Shown here one piece after another: positions 53,105 through 61,669 of a stretch of DNA of 64,000 nucleotides (position 1 is the first letter of the stretch; each line of letters starts with the position of its first letter). The notes beneath the pieces are model-generated. The model was not told the origin of the DNA. It saw only the letters and a list, made by a program, of their open reading frames with translations, and searched no databases. The DNA is from UBA4720 sp038227135 (GTDB lineage Bacteria; Gemmatimonadota; Gemmatimonadetes; Gemmatimonadales; Gemmatimonadaceae). The stretch is from assembly GCA_038227135.1 (NCBI GenBank), contig JBBRQC010000010.1:1-64000 (forward strand), given 5' to 3'. The position numbers and the translations under genes were made by a program.

Positions 53105-53356
53105 CTCCGCCACCGCGAGCGCCCCGCAAATGCTGATGAGACCAAAGGCGGTCCAGAGTCCTATGATGACGAGCGGATTTGGGACGAGGCCGGCGATCGT
53201 GGGGGGGTTCCTGAAGATCCCGCCACCAATTGTGATGCCGACGATGAGCGCCGTCCCGCCGAAGAATCCGATGACGCGCCGGAGATCGTGCGATTGTCGC
53301 ATCTCGGAATTTGCGCGAGCGTTTCTCTCGGTGCCACTTGGTTCTCCGGCGGGCAC
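53105..53356 (-). pseudogene. Truncated APC-family amino-acid permease
   Basis: About 84 residues remain of the N-terminus: a polar start, then LRRVIGFFGGTALIVGITIG with GGIF, and a second helix LVIIGLWTAFGLISICGAL. This is the first two membrane helices of an APC permease. At about 53102-53105 the sequence joins the integrase remnant, so the rest of the gene was deleted. Confidence 0.72.
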
Positions 53357-53502
53357 ATGATGAATCCTGTTAAGGGAACGCTCCCACTCGGCCGAGCGAT
53401 GAGGATCGACGCCTAGCCGCGACCAACTGGGCCGGCCTGCACCGCGAGCTCAACCCGGAGCTGAACAGATAGGCTGAAACTCATTAGCCTTGCGTCCCGT
53501 AC

Positions 53503-53536
53503 TATCGATTATCGATATTACTGACTGTCGATAACA
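53503..53536. promoter_or_regulatory. Candidate operator upstream of the DUF2975/XRE genes
   Basis: A perfect palindrome TATCGAT-T-ATCGATA (53503-53517) is followed by a related site TGTCGATAACA (53526-53536), 35 bp before the DUF2975 start. Such paired sites fit autoregulation by the small XRE protein two genes on. Confidence 0.45.
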
Positions 53537-53570
53537 CCGCCCGAATCCCATTCACTTTGGAAACCGGTTT

Positions 53571-54095
53571 ATGTACCGACCATACCCGAATGCATTGACG
53601 TTGTCGCGTAAAGTCCTGCGCGCACTCATTGTTCTGACCCCGATCGCGGGCGTTCTCATCTTGGCACTATTTGTCGCCAGCCTGGTAGCCGAAGGCCCCG
53701 TAATGGGAGCCTTGGGGGTGAGGCCTGGGCCGGACAGAGCAGCACTCATTCTGGGAATGCGCGTCATCATGGTTGTCGGCATCTGCTCGGCCGCACTTGC
53801 CCAGATCGCGCTCAGGCGCCTGCTCGCGATCGTTGAAACCGTGAGTGTGGGCGATCCATTCGTGTCGGAGAACGCCGAGCGACTACAGACAATTGCGTGG
53901 GTCGTGCTTGGACTCGAGTTACTGCATTTCCTGGTCGGCCAGGTTGCGGCGCGCGTGTCTTCGCAGGCGCATCCACTCGACATACACTGGAGCTTTTCAG
54001 TGACGCGATGGCTTGCCGTGCTGCTTCTGTTCGTTCTCGCGCGCGTGTTCGATCAGGGTGCGCGGATGCGGGAAGATCTGCACGGGACGATTTGA
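53571..54095 (+). CDS. DUF2975 membrane protein
   Basis: A 174-residue protein with four membrane helices and a central FVSENAERLQTIAWVVLGLELLHF motif. DUF2975 proteins are usually paired with a small XRE regulator, as here: the next gene begins 2 bp after the stop. Such pairs may act as membrane-linked regulators, but their mechanism is not settled. Confidence 0.8.
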   Translation: MYRPYPNALTLSRKVLRALIVLTPIAGVLILALFVASLVAEGPVMGALGVRPGPDRAALILGMRVIMVVGICSAALAQIALRRLLAIVETVSVGDPFVSENAERLQTIAWVVLGLELLHFLVGQVAARVSSQAHPLDIHWSFSVTRWLAVLLLFVLARVFDQGARMREDLHGTI

Positions 54096-54096
54096 C

Positions 54097-54330
54097 ATGC
54101 CGATTATCGTCAAGCTGGACGACATACTCGACGCTCGGCGAATGACACTCACCGAGCTTTCGGAGAGAGTCGACATCACCCTGGCGAACCTGTCGATCCT
54201 GAAAACAGGGAAGGCGCGCGCGATTCGCTTCTCGACACTCGACGCAATCTGCGAGGCCCTGCGGTGCCAACCGGGCGACTTGCTCGAATTCGATCACTCG
54301 AAGTCACGTCAATCACGCAAGGCCAGTTGA
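54097..54330 (+). CDS. Small XRE-family (YozG-like) transcription regulator
   Basis: A 77-residue helix-turn-helix protein with MPIIVKLDDILDARRMTLTE, VDITLANLSILKTGKARAIRF and CEALRCQPGDLLEF. This is the HTH_26/YozG type that is found with DUF2975. The frame opens at 54013, but the ATG at 54097 starts the domain. It probably represses its own operon by binding the palindromes upstream. Confidence 0.85.
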   Translation: MPIIVKLDDILDARRMTLTELSERVDITLANLSILKTGKARAIRFSTLDAICEALRCQPGDLLEFDHSKSRQSRKAS

Positions 54331-54350
54331 CCTACTAACCAGCGAGTCCT

Positions 54351-55082
54351 ATGACATCGACGCCACGGACTGGAGACATGTCTCCGCGCACAAAAGCCAG
54401 AATTACCGGTATGCTTTATCTCCTCACCATCGTCGCAGGGGTTATCGCCGAAGGATTCATCAGCGGCGGGTTGGTCACCTCAAGCGCAACAACCACTGCG
54501 ACCAACATCCTGTCGCACGAATCGCTGTATCGACTGGGGTTCTCCGTGTATCTGGTCGAGATGATGTGCCAGATCGCAACGACGATGCTGTTCTATCAAC
54601 TGCTCAAGCCGGTAAGTAAGAGCGTGGCGGCTCTCGCGCTGGTATTCGCACTGGTCGGCTGCACAATCAAAACGATTGCCCGGCTGTTCTACTACGCGCC
54701 GCTCCTGGTGCTCGGCGGCGCACCGTACCTCGGTGCATTCTCACCCAGTCAGCTGCAATCGCTTTCGCTGCTGCTTCTCAAGGTGAACAGTCAGGGCGCA
54801 GGGATCGCTCTCGCATTCTTCGGCACTGAGTCGCTGCTCGAAGGATGGCTAATTCTTAAGTCAACTTTCCTGCCTCGCTGGCTGGGCGTGCTGGGTATCA
54901 TCGGCGGAGCTGGCTGGCTCATGTTCATCTGGCCGCCTTTGGGATCCCGTGTTTTCAACGTCGTTGCACTCTTTGCAATCGTCGGATCGCTTGCGCTGAT
55001 TCTTTGGCTCTTGATCAAGGGTGTGAACGAAGAGCGCTGGCTGGAACGGGCGATGGGTGCCTCAACTTCCATATGGCAGTAG
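54351..55082 (+). CDS. DUF4386 membrane protein
   Basis: A 243-residue protein with seven to eight membrane helices, starting after a polar N-terminus. ARITGMLYLLTIVAGVIAE and SLLEGWLILKSTFLPRWLGVLG are typical of the DUF4386 family. Function is unknown. An in-frame ATG at 54378 is an alternative start that would begin just before the first helix. It follows the XRE gene by 20 bp. Confidence 0.78.
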   Translation: MTSTPRTGDMSPRTKARITGMLYLLTIVAGVIAEGFISGGLVTSSATTTATNILSHESLYRLGFSVYLVEMMCQIATTMLFYQLLKPVSKSVAALALVFALVGCTIKTIARLFYYAPLLVLGGAPYLGAFSPSQLQSLSLLLLKVNSQGAGIALAFFGTESLLEGWLILKSTFLPRWLGVLGIIGGAGWLMFIWPPLGSRVFNVVALFAIVGSLALILWLLIKGVNEERWLERAMGASTSIWQ

Positions 55083-55216
55083 TACGGTGAGATCGTCGAG
55101 AGACTCCCGCGCCGCGATGGTCGTAGGGAACGGGTACGACCGGCAGCGGCGAGAAAACGAAGCGCAAGGCGTTGAACGCGCTGCTTAATGCGAAATCCAA
55201 TAAGGAGACCTTCAAA

Positions 55217-55606
55217 ATGAAACTCCAGGGCACATTAACCGTCACGTCTCTGCTGTCGATCCTCCTCTTTGCTTTTCACTGGGCGGATGAGGTCGTCCGC
55301 GGGATAGCTACGGGAGGGACCTCAGGCCTGTTCGGGGTGCTCATCCTCGTTGTCTGGCTGTCCGGAACGCTGGCGCTCGCCGAACGGCGATCCGGATACA
55401 TCATTATGCTCCTCGGGTCATTCTTTGGGTTGGGCGTCCTCATCCTCCACATGATGGGGCCGGGACTTGTCGGCGGCAGGATCGCCAATTCCAGTGGAAT
55501 CTTTTTCTGGGTCTGGACGCTCATCACGCTCGGCGTGACGTCGACCTTCTCTGCGATCCTCTCGGCGCGCGGATTGTGGAGCCTGCAAAGGGGTCAGGCC
55601 CGTTAG
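55217..55606 (+). CDS. Four-helix membrane protein of unknown function
   Basis: A 129-residue protein with four membrane helices (TVTSLLSILLFAFHWADEVV, GVLILVVWLSGTLALAE, IIMLLGSFFGLGVLILHMMG, FWVWTLITLGVTSTFSAIL). The ATG at 55217 has an AAGGAGAC site; the frame opens at 55172. The HWADEV motif is seen in small proteins beside XRE/DUF2975 clusters, but I cannot name the family. It is the last gene of the rightward membrane cluster. Confidence 0.68.
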   Translation: MKLQGTLTVTSLLSILLFAFHWADEVVRGIATGGTSGLFGVLILVVWLSGTLALAERRSGYIIMLLGSFFGLGVLILHMMGPGLVGGRIANSSGIFFWVWTLITLGVTSTFSAILSARGLWSLQRGQAR

Positions 55607-55945
55607 TCAAAGCGTGCGGCGGTGCTCATCAGACTCCGCCCAGACCTGCACGGTTCAGCGACGAAAAGGTGGAACTGCCCCCGGGGAATAATCCGCTAAT
55701 ATGAAACCAGCAAGGTGCCTGGAGCAGGAGCTCCACTGAACCACGGCCAAGAACGACACCTCACGCCCGATGAGCGTGAGGCTGGCGCCGCCACATTTCG
55801 GGCCTAAAGTGGTCCACGGGGCGACGGCGTAAGATCAAAACGGCGGCCGCCAAGCTATCGGGATGCCGCCGGTCTCACGGCCGAGGCACCTTATGCCGAG
55901 CGTCGCAACAGCGGCTAACGGGAACAGGGTCGCTGAGAGCAGCAT
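55607..55945. other. Gene-free region with hairpin A
   Basis: About 340 bp without a credible gene between two convergent units. It carries the hairpin CCTCACGC-CCGATGA-GCGTGAGG at 55759-55781, the first of three similar ones. Confidence 0.55.
55759..55781. repeat. Hairpin repeat, copy A
   Basis: CCTCACGC and GCGTGAGG pair over 8 bp around the loop CCGATGA. It belongs to a family with copies at 60532-60556 and 61123-61143, which all have NNGATRA loops. The inner stem and loop match the anticodon arm of tRNA-Ile. Confidence 0.7.
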
Positions 55946-56356
55946 CTACGCCATATAAAACTCCCACTTCACCCCATCGGGGTCCTTGAAGGCCACATAC
56001 TCCTTTTCCAGCGTTGCGTCGAGCTTCACTCCAGTGTTCTCGACGCCTTCGGCACTCAAAGCCGTTGCGAAACGCCGGAGCTCCGTCGCATCGGCACACG
56101 CGAGCGCGATGTGATCCAGACCGACGCGGAAAGGATCGAAGGTGTCGTCCGCAGCAGTCCGTTCCGCGAGACCGCGCACGCCGAACGCGGTACTCCCCGC
56201 AAGAAAAAGGAAGAGGTCGGGTGTTTCCATCAGCAGAGGGAAACCGAGGCGTTCGATGTAGAACACCCTCGATCTCCCTAAGTCAGTGGACCGCAGGGTG
56301 ATGTGATGCACCCCGGTGGTTTGCGGGCTGATGCCGCGAGTGGTGGTGGCCGTCAT
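55946..56356 (-). CDS. VOC/glyoxalase-family protein
   Basis: A 136-residue two-module glyoxalase fold with GVHHITLRSTDLGRSRVFYIE and VGLDHIALACADATELRRFA, ending DPDGVKWEFYM with a likely metal-ligand Glu. His, Glu and a second His are present, so metal binding is plausible. It is divergent from the large BTAD-kinase gene, with a shared 108-bp promoter region. Substrate unknown. Confidence 0.82.
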   Translation of the reverse strand: MTATTTRGISPQTTGVHHITLRSTDLGRSRVFYIERLGFPLLMETPDLFLFLAGSTAFGVRGLAERTAADDTFDPFRVGLDHIALACADATELRRFATALSAEGVENTGVKLDATLEKEYVAFKDPDGVKWEFYMA

Positions 56357-56433
56357 TGCTCTCTCCCTTTGGATGTGAAACCACAGTCGAGCGGTTGCCG
56401 CTCCTTGTGAGCGCCCGTAGTATAAGGCGTCCC

Positions 56434-56454
56434 TCTCACCTGGTTCTCACCTGG
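56434..56454 (+). promoter_or_regulatory. Direct repeat with 11-bp period upstream of the BTAD-kinase gene
   Basis: TCTCACCTGG at 56434-56443 recurs at 56445-56454, giving an 11-bp period, 10 bp before the start codon and downstream of a TATAAG-type -10 at 56421. SARP regulators bind direct repeats with this spacing, so it is a candidate own operator. Confidence 0.5.
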
Positions 56455-56464
56455 ACGAGTCATC

Positions 56465-59400
56465 ATGAGTAAGCCGCTGCGACTGCGTGCGTTCGGAGGA
56501 CTGGTCCTGGAGCGCGATAGCGGCGGGTTCACCGGGGCGGCCAATCAGCGACGCCGGCTCGCCATGCTGGCCACGCTGGCGGTCTCCGGCTCGCGCGGCG
56601 TGAGCCGCGCAAAAATGCTCGCGCTCTTCTGGCCGGAAACTGACGAGCCTCGGGGCCGACAAGCGCTTTCTCAGGCCCTTTACGCATTGCGGAAGGACAC
56701 AGGAGAAGAGCAGCTCGTTCTTGGGAGCGACACGCTCCAGCTTAATGCCGCAGTTATTACGTCCGATGTCGGCGAGTTCGAGGACGCCATCGCGAAAGCC
56801 GATATTGAACGGGCTGCCGCTCTCTACACCGCGCCTTTCCTCGATGGCGTGTATCTCTCGGAAGCGGCAGGGTTCGAGCGGTGGTCCGAAGATCAACGCG
56901 TGCGGTACGCCCACCTGGCCGAGCGCGTGATCGAGGAGCTCGCCACCGACGCGAACAAGCGCGGTGACTACAAGGCCGCCGCAAATTGGTGGCGAAGATT
57001 GACCACCCTAGATCCATTGAAGACGCGCGGCGCTGTAGGCCTGATGAACGCTCTCGCGGCATCCGGGGATCGCTCGGACGCGCTACGTCATGCAGATGCA
57101 TACTCGAAGCTCGTTCGGGGCGAACTGGGCGCGGAGCCTAGCCATGCCGTTAGAGCGCTCGCGAACCGATTGCGTGAAATCCGAGGCGACGACAAGCTCG
57201 GGCTCGATGCCGCGGATTCACACACGCGAATCGGCGGACGCTTCGAGATCGAGCGCGAAATCGGCCGCGGCGGCATGGCCGTCGTGTTCCTGGCGCACGA
57301 TCGCAAGCACAATCGGCGCGTCGCGCTCAAGATGTTGCACTCGGAAGTCAGCTCCGCCGTGGGCCGCGAACGGCTGCAACGCGAGATCATGGTTACCGCG
57401 CGGCTGCAGCATCCGCACATTCTACCATTATACGATTCCGGCGAATCGGATGGCGCGCTGTTCTACGTCATGCCTTTCGTCGAAGGCGAGTCGCTCCGCG
57501 CGCGTCTCGCTCGCGAGGAGCGACTGCCGGTCGATGACGCCCTTTGCATCGCACGCGAAGTGGCCGACGCGCTGGATCACGCGCATCGCCACGGCGTGAT
57601 TCATCGCGACATCAAGCCGGAGAACATTCTTCTGGCCGAAGGTCATGCGATCGTCGCGGACTTCGGAATTGCACGAACCCTGTCCGAGGCGCTCGGCGCG
57701 ACGCTGACGCAAAACGGTGTTGCGCTGGGAACACCAGCGTACATGAGTCCCGAACAGATTGCCGGGGACAGCGTCACGGACGCGCGCAGCGACGTGTACA
57801 GCTTAGGGTGCGTGCTTTACGAGATGCTCTCGGGACGGCCGCCGTGGATCGGCACCGACGTCCGGGCGCTGATGGCGCGCCGCTTCACCGAACAACCAGA
57901 GCCACTGCACGTTCTAGTCTCCGACATCCCGCCTGACGTGGACGAACTGGTTGCTCGAATGCTCGCGTCGGAGCCGGAAAAGCGCTACGAGAACGGAGGC
58001 GGTGTCGGGCAGGCTATCGCGGCACTGATGAACGCGCTCCGACGACCAAGCGCGCCCGCGGCCAAGCTTCCGACGTTCACTAGCCCGCTCATTGGACGTG
58101 GCCAGGAGCTTAAGGCCGCACGCGCGCTACTTAGCGCCGCCGGCGTCCGACTGCTCACGTTCACTGGTGTGGGTGGAAGCGGAAAGACGCGTCTTGCCAT
58201 TCAGCTCGCGACCGACGTGGCGCCGCTGTTTCAGGATGGTGTCTTCTTTGTGGACCTTTCCGCAGTGTCGGACGCCACCCACGTTCTGCCCACGATCGGT
58301 CAGGCCCTGGGCATAAAGGACGAGGAAGGCAAACCAGCCTTCGATACGGTGTGCGAGTTTCTTGGCGACCGCCGCGCCCTCCTCGTCCTCGACAACATAG
58401 AGCAGGTTGCCGCCTCGACACCGGAGCTTGCCCGACTCCTCCGGACGTGCGAACGACTGTCTCTCCTCGTCACCAGCCGAGTGTTACTTCGCGTGCGCGG
58501 GGAGCATGAGTTTCATGTGCCGCCACTTGGCATTCCGGACTTGTCACAGTCGGCAGGGGATCTGAGGAACGCTGCTGCCGTTCAGCTGTTCGTGGAGCGC
58601 GCATTGGAGGCACGACCCGAGTTGACGTTCGACGATGAAGCGCTTCGGACCATCGCGCAGATTTGCGTCAGAATCGACGGACTGCCACTCGCGATCGAAT
58701 TGGCGGCCGCCCGAAGCAAGCTGCTGTCACCGCGAGGGATTCAGTCCCGGCTTGAAAAACGTCTTGACTTGCTCGCGGGCGGTCCGCTCGACCAGCCGAA
58801 GCGGCATCAGACACTGCGCGCCGCGATCGGCTGGAGTTATGAGCTGCTTCGTGAAGACGCACGACGGGCAGTTCGCCGCTTCGCGGTTTTCGCGGGCGGC
58901 TGCGAACTCGATGCGATAATTTCGGTGATCAGCGCAGACGACATGCGCGTGCTCGAGCTGGTCGAAGCGCTCGTCAATGCAAGTCTCATTCGGCGTAACG
59001 ACGACGATGCCGGTGAGGGGCGCTTCACCATGCTCGAGACCATTCGCGAGTTTGCCCTCGAACAGTTGCGCGACGCCGGCGACGAAGATGCTGCGCGAAA
59101 CGCGCATCGCGACTTCTATCGAGCGCTTGCAGAGCGGGTCACTTTGGATCTCACGGGTGAGGATCAAAGCGCTGCGCTGACCCGGCTGAATAGCGAGCGC
59201 GACAACTTGCGCTCCGTCCTCGACTGGACTGAGCGTTCTTCACAAGCCGACCTTCAGGCACGCCTGACTCTGTCGCTGTGGCGATATTGGCTCGTGCGCG
59301 GTCAATGGAATGAGGGACGCGATTGGCTGCGCCGCGCCCTCGCTAACCCCGATGTCGGTGGTGCGACCCGAGCAGAGCTCTTTGTGGCGGCCGGAAGTCT

Positions 59401-60277
59401 TGCGCAAAACCAGGGTGATTACATCACCGCGGTCGAGAGCTTCGAGCGCGCGATCGACATTTGGCGCGAGATCAAAGACGCTGCCGGCGTGGCGCGGACG
59501 CTCGCGAGCATGGGCTGGCTACGATGGCGTCAGTGCAGGTTTGCCGACGCTCGGCGGCTTTCGACCGAGAGCCTCGAGCTGCATCGCAGTCTGCGTGACG
59601 ATCGCGGCGTCGCTCAATCGCTCAATAATCTCGGATGGGTGGCCATTTTCGAAGGAAACTACGGCGAGGCCGAAACCGTGCTCGCGGAGTGTCTCGCAAT
59701 TCGTCGCCGACTGCGTGACCGTCGGAACATCGCGTTTGTGCTCACGTCGCTCGCGTGGGCGTCGACACGAATGGAGAAGATCGACGCCGCGCATGCGATG
59801 CTCGACGAGTCGATAGCGATCTTTCGCGACCTCGGGGAGAAGCAGCTCTATGCCTTTGCGCTCCGCGTTCGATCGGAGTTGCGCCTGCGCGACGATGCCG
59901 GCGGTGCGGTGGACCTTCTGCAACGAGAGAGCGTGCCGATCTTTCGCAGCATCGGCGATCGCTGGGGGCTTGAGGTCGCGCTTGGAGTGCTGGGCGACGC
60001 GTTGCTCGCCCTAGGAAGAATCGACGAAGCGGAAAGTGCCTTCTCGGAGAGCCTCGACCTCTCGCGCGCGCTGGACGACCCGTACGGGCTTGCCATGGCT
60101 CAGTCACGTTTGGGAATCACGGCCGCGCGTCGCTCGAAGTTCGGCTCCGCCGCCGACAGCCTGGTCGCGGCCGACCGTCTGCTCGCCGAGATCAATGGAG
60201 TCATGGCACCGTATCAGCGCGAGATTCACGACCGCACCATGACTATGGTGCAGAAGTTCCTGGGTTCCACGGTCTGA
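56465..60277 (+). CDS. BTAD/SARP - Ser/Thr kinase - AfsR-like NTPase - TPR regulator
   Basis: A 1270-residue multidomain signalling protein. Residues 1-245 hold a SARP-type winged helix and bacterial transcriptional activator domain (DEPRGRQALSQALYALRKD; WWRRLTTLDPLKTRGAVGLM). Residues 259-527 form a Hanks kinase with GRGGMAVVFLA, Lys289, HRDIKPEN at 380-387, DFG at 399-401 and AYMSPE. Residues 540-830 carry an AfsR/NB-ARC-like NTPase with GVGGSGKT at 568-575 and LLVLDN at about 639. From about 900 to 1245 there are TPR repeats (SLAQNQGDYITAVESFERAI and others). All kinase residues are intact. No membrane segment is seen, so it is cytoplasmic. It may link kinase signals to transcription. Confidence 0.88.
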   Translation: MSKPLRLRAFGGLVLERDSGGFTGAANQRRRLAMLATLAVSGSRGVSRAKMLALFWPETDEPRGRQALSQALYALRKDTGEEQLVLGSDTLQLNAAVITSDVGEFEDAIAKADIERAAALYTAPFLDGVYLSEAAGFERWSEDQRVRYAHLAERVIEELATDANKRGDYKAAANWWRRLTTLDPLKTRGAVGLMNALAASGDRSDALRHADAYSKLVRGELGAEPSHAVRALANRLREIRGDDKLGLDAADSHTRIGGRFEIEREIGRGGMAVVFLAHDRKHNRRVALKMLHSEVSSAVGRERLQREIMVTARLQHPHILPLYDSGESDGALFYVMPFVEGESLRARLAREERLPVDDALCIAREVADALDHAHRHGVIHRDIKPENILLAEGHAIVADFGIARTLSEALGATLTQNGVALGTPAYMSPEQIAGDSVTDARSDVYSLGCVLYEMLSGRPPWIGTDVRALMARRFTEQPEPLHVLVSDIPPDVDELVARMLASEPEKRYENGGGVGQAIAALMNALRRPSAPAAKLPTFTSPLIGRGQELKAARALLSAAGVRLLTFTGVGGSGKTRLAIQLATDVAPLFQDGVFFVDLSAVSDATHVLPTIGQALGIKDEEGKPAFDTVCEFLGDRRALLVLDNIEQVAASTPELARLLRTCERLSLLVTSRVLLRVRGEHEFHVPPLGIPDLSQSAGDLRNAAAVQLFVERALEARPELTFDDEALRTIAQICVRIDGLPLAIELAAARSKLLSPRGIQSRLEKRLDLLAGGPLDQPKRHQTLRAAIGWSYELLREDARRAVRRFAVFAGGCELDAIISVISADDMRVLELVEALVNASLIRRNDDDAGEGRFTMLETIREFALEQLRDAGDEDAARNAHRDFYRALAERVTLDLTGEDQSAALTRLNSERDNLRSVLDWTERSSQADLQARLTLSLWRYWLVRGQWNEGRDWLRRALANPDVGGATRAELFVAAGSLAQNQGDYITAVESFERAIDIWREIKDAAGVARTLASMGWLRWRQCRFADARRLSTESLELHRSLRDDRGVAQSLNNLGWVAIFEGNYGEAETVLAECLAIRRRLRDRRNIAFVLTSLAWASTRMEKIDAAHAMLDESIAIFRDLGEKQLYAFALRVRSELRLRDDAGGAVDLLQRESVPIFRSIGDRWGLEVALGVLGDALLALGRIDEAESAFSESLDLSRALDDPYGLAMAQSRLGITAARRSKFGSAADSLVAADRLLAEINGVMAPYQREIHDRTMTMVQKFLGSTV

Positions 60278-60531
60278 TTCGTCGACGGAAACCACTCGAG
60301 GGGATTGGTTGTGTATTGTTGCGCCTTTGGGAGCAGGTGTCGGTTCGAATTGCAAGTTGAAGCGGCGGCGAGTGTGAACTCCCCCACCCAGTGGCGAAAG
60401 AGCCCGCAAGCAAACTGAATAAGCAGCCAAACACTTTGGTGTGAATCAACATTCCTCGCAGCCTCCCCCCGTCAACTGTGCGACAAACCCTCGTCAACTA
60501 CAAGAGCGAGGGGAAGCGGTTTCCCGAAGAG
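60278..60531. other. Gene-free region after the BTAD-kinase gene
   Basis: About 250 bp with no supported gene; it ends at hairpin B. Confidence 0.5.
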
Positions 60532-60556
60532 GCCTCACGCTTGATGAGCGTGAGGC
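60532..60556. repeat. Hairpin repeat, copy B
   Basis: GCCTCACGC and GCGTGAGGC pair over 9 bp around the loop TTGATGA. It lies one base beyond the restored stop codon of the DUF1772-like gene, and may double as its terminator although no T run follows. Confidence 0.7.
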
Positions 60557-60557
60557 T

Positions 60558-61011
60558 TCACGACGCGTGCAGGGCCGCTGCTAGCAGACCGACCGCAACG
60601 AGAAACAGAACAGCACGGACCGTGGGACGCCTCCCAAGTGGCGCGAACGCGGGTCCAGTCTGCAGGCAGGTCATCCGCCCGCCAGGCGCCAATCCGTCGG
60701 TTCTGGGGATCCGTCACAGAAAAAAACACGATCAGCGCCCCAAGTCCCGCCACCCAGGCACCAAGGGTCAGCCAAAACTTCGCGCCCTGACCCCACACGA
60801 GCACCAACGCAACAAGAGTTGCGAGCCCCGCGACACTTTCAATAAGGGCGGCCGGTAAACGATACCCGATATAGAGATTCTTCTGGACGGCGACGGCATA
60901 CTCGGTCGGCATCCGGCGCTTTCCAGGGATCTCAAGGATATGAGAGAGCGCCACTCCGCTCGCGAGGGCGCTTAGCAGCAGGGCAACCATCCAGAGGATA
61001 ATTACGATCAT
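60558..61011 (-). pseudogene. DUF1772-like membrane protein, frameshifted near the C-terminus
   Basis: A membrane protein of about 150 residues starting MIVIILWMVALLLSALASGV, with KNLYIGYRLPAALIESVAGL, a third helix and WRADDLPADWTRVRATWEASH. At about 60619-60624 the reading must shift to continue with VRAVLFLVAVGLLAAALHAS, a typical last helix followed by a stop at 60558. The unshifted frame runs on into low-complexity sequence. It is a pseudogene or an assembly error. Confidence 0.6.
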
Positions 61012-61122
61012 AAGCTGACTGGACCTTCGAACATCCTTCTGATCCCGATCCGGCTGTCTTGAAGGAAAGCTTAAATCGCTCGGAGCATGCGCTCGACTAG
61101 AATTGCGGGGTGAAGACGAGGC

Positions 61123-61143
61123 CTCACGCGCGATAAGCGTGAG
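61123..61143. repeat. Hairpin repeat, copy C
   Basis: CTCACGC and GCGTGAG pair over 7 bp around the loop GCGATAA. GAGG precedes copies B and C alike. It lies about 110 bp upstream of the DUF1772-like gene, so that gene is flanked by copies B and C. Confidence 0.65.
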
Positions 61144-61328
61144 TTGGGCCTGATCGAGAAGATCGGTCAAGGTCTCTTTGGGGAGTGCGGGAGAGCGCTC
61201 TAAAGTAGGGTTGGGACCTCTTACAGCCAACATTCGATGTGGCGATCTTGAACCCCTCCCACTGGCCATCTATTACCAATGGCCAACGGATGCTGCGGAA
61301 AACAACGGATTAACAGGATTGGGATGTC

Positions 61329-61669
61329 GTGCGACTCATCATCACCCGCCGCGCACACTTTGTTCCCTTGTTCTTGTCGACCATTCTGTGGTCTATGGCT
61401 CTGTCGTCCGCGAGGGGGCAGCAGTCAGCGCCCAAAGACTCCGTTCCCCGAGATATCCGGCTCCGCGTCTTCCTCGATTGCAACGTCTGCGATTTCGATT
61501 TCATGCGGACCGAGATCAACTTCGTCGATTACGTGCGCGATCGGCAAGACGCACAAGTCCACATTACTTCGTCCAGCTCGGTTTCAGCTACAGCTTCGGC
61601 TCGATCTTCAACAACATCGTGAACCCGAGGTTCGGCGGCTCAAGTGGTGGGTTTACCATCATCAATTGA
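61329..61669 (+). pseudogene. Secreted outer-membrane-type protein with internal deletion
   Basis: The GTG at 61329 starts a signal peptide (FVPLFLSTILWSMALSSARG), then RVFLDCNVCDFDFMRTEINF and VDYVRDRQDAQVHI. This is the N-terminus of a larger beta-rich protein. Around 61565-61575 the frame changes and continues with HYFVQLGFSYSFGSIFNNIV to a stop at 61669, which looks like the last barrel strands of the same protein. The middle part has been deleted. Confidence 0.6.

Noticed and set aside
55759..61143. Hairpins A-C as integron attC sites
   Set aside because: They lack the GTTRRRY/RYYYAAC core sequences and are far shorter than attC; no integron integrase is present in the window.
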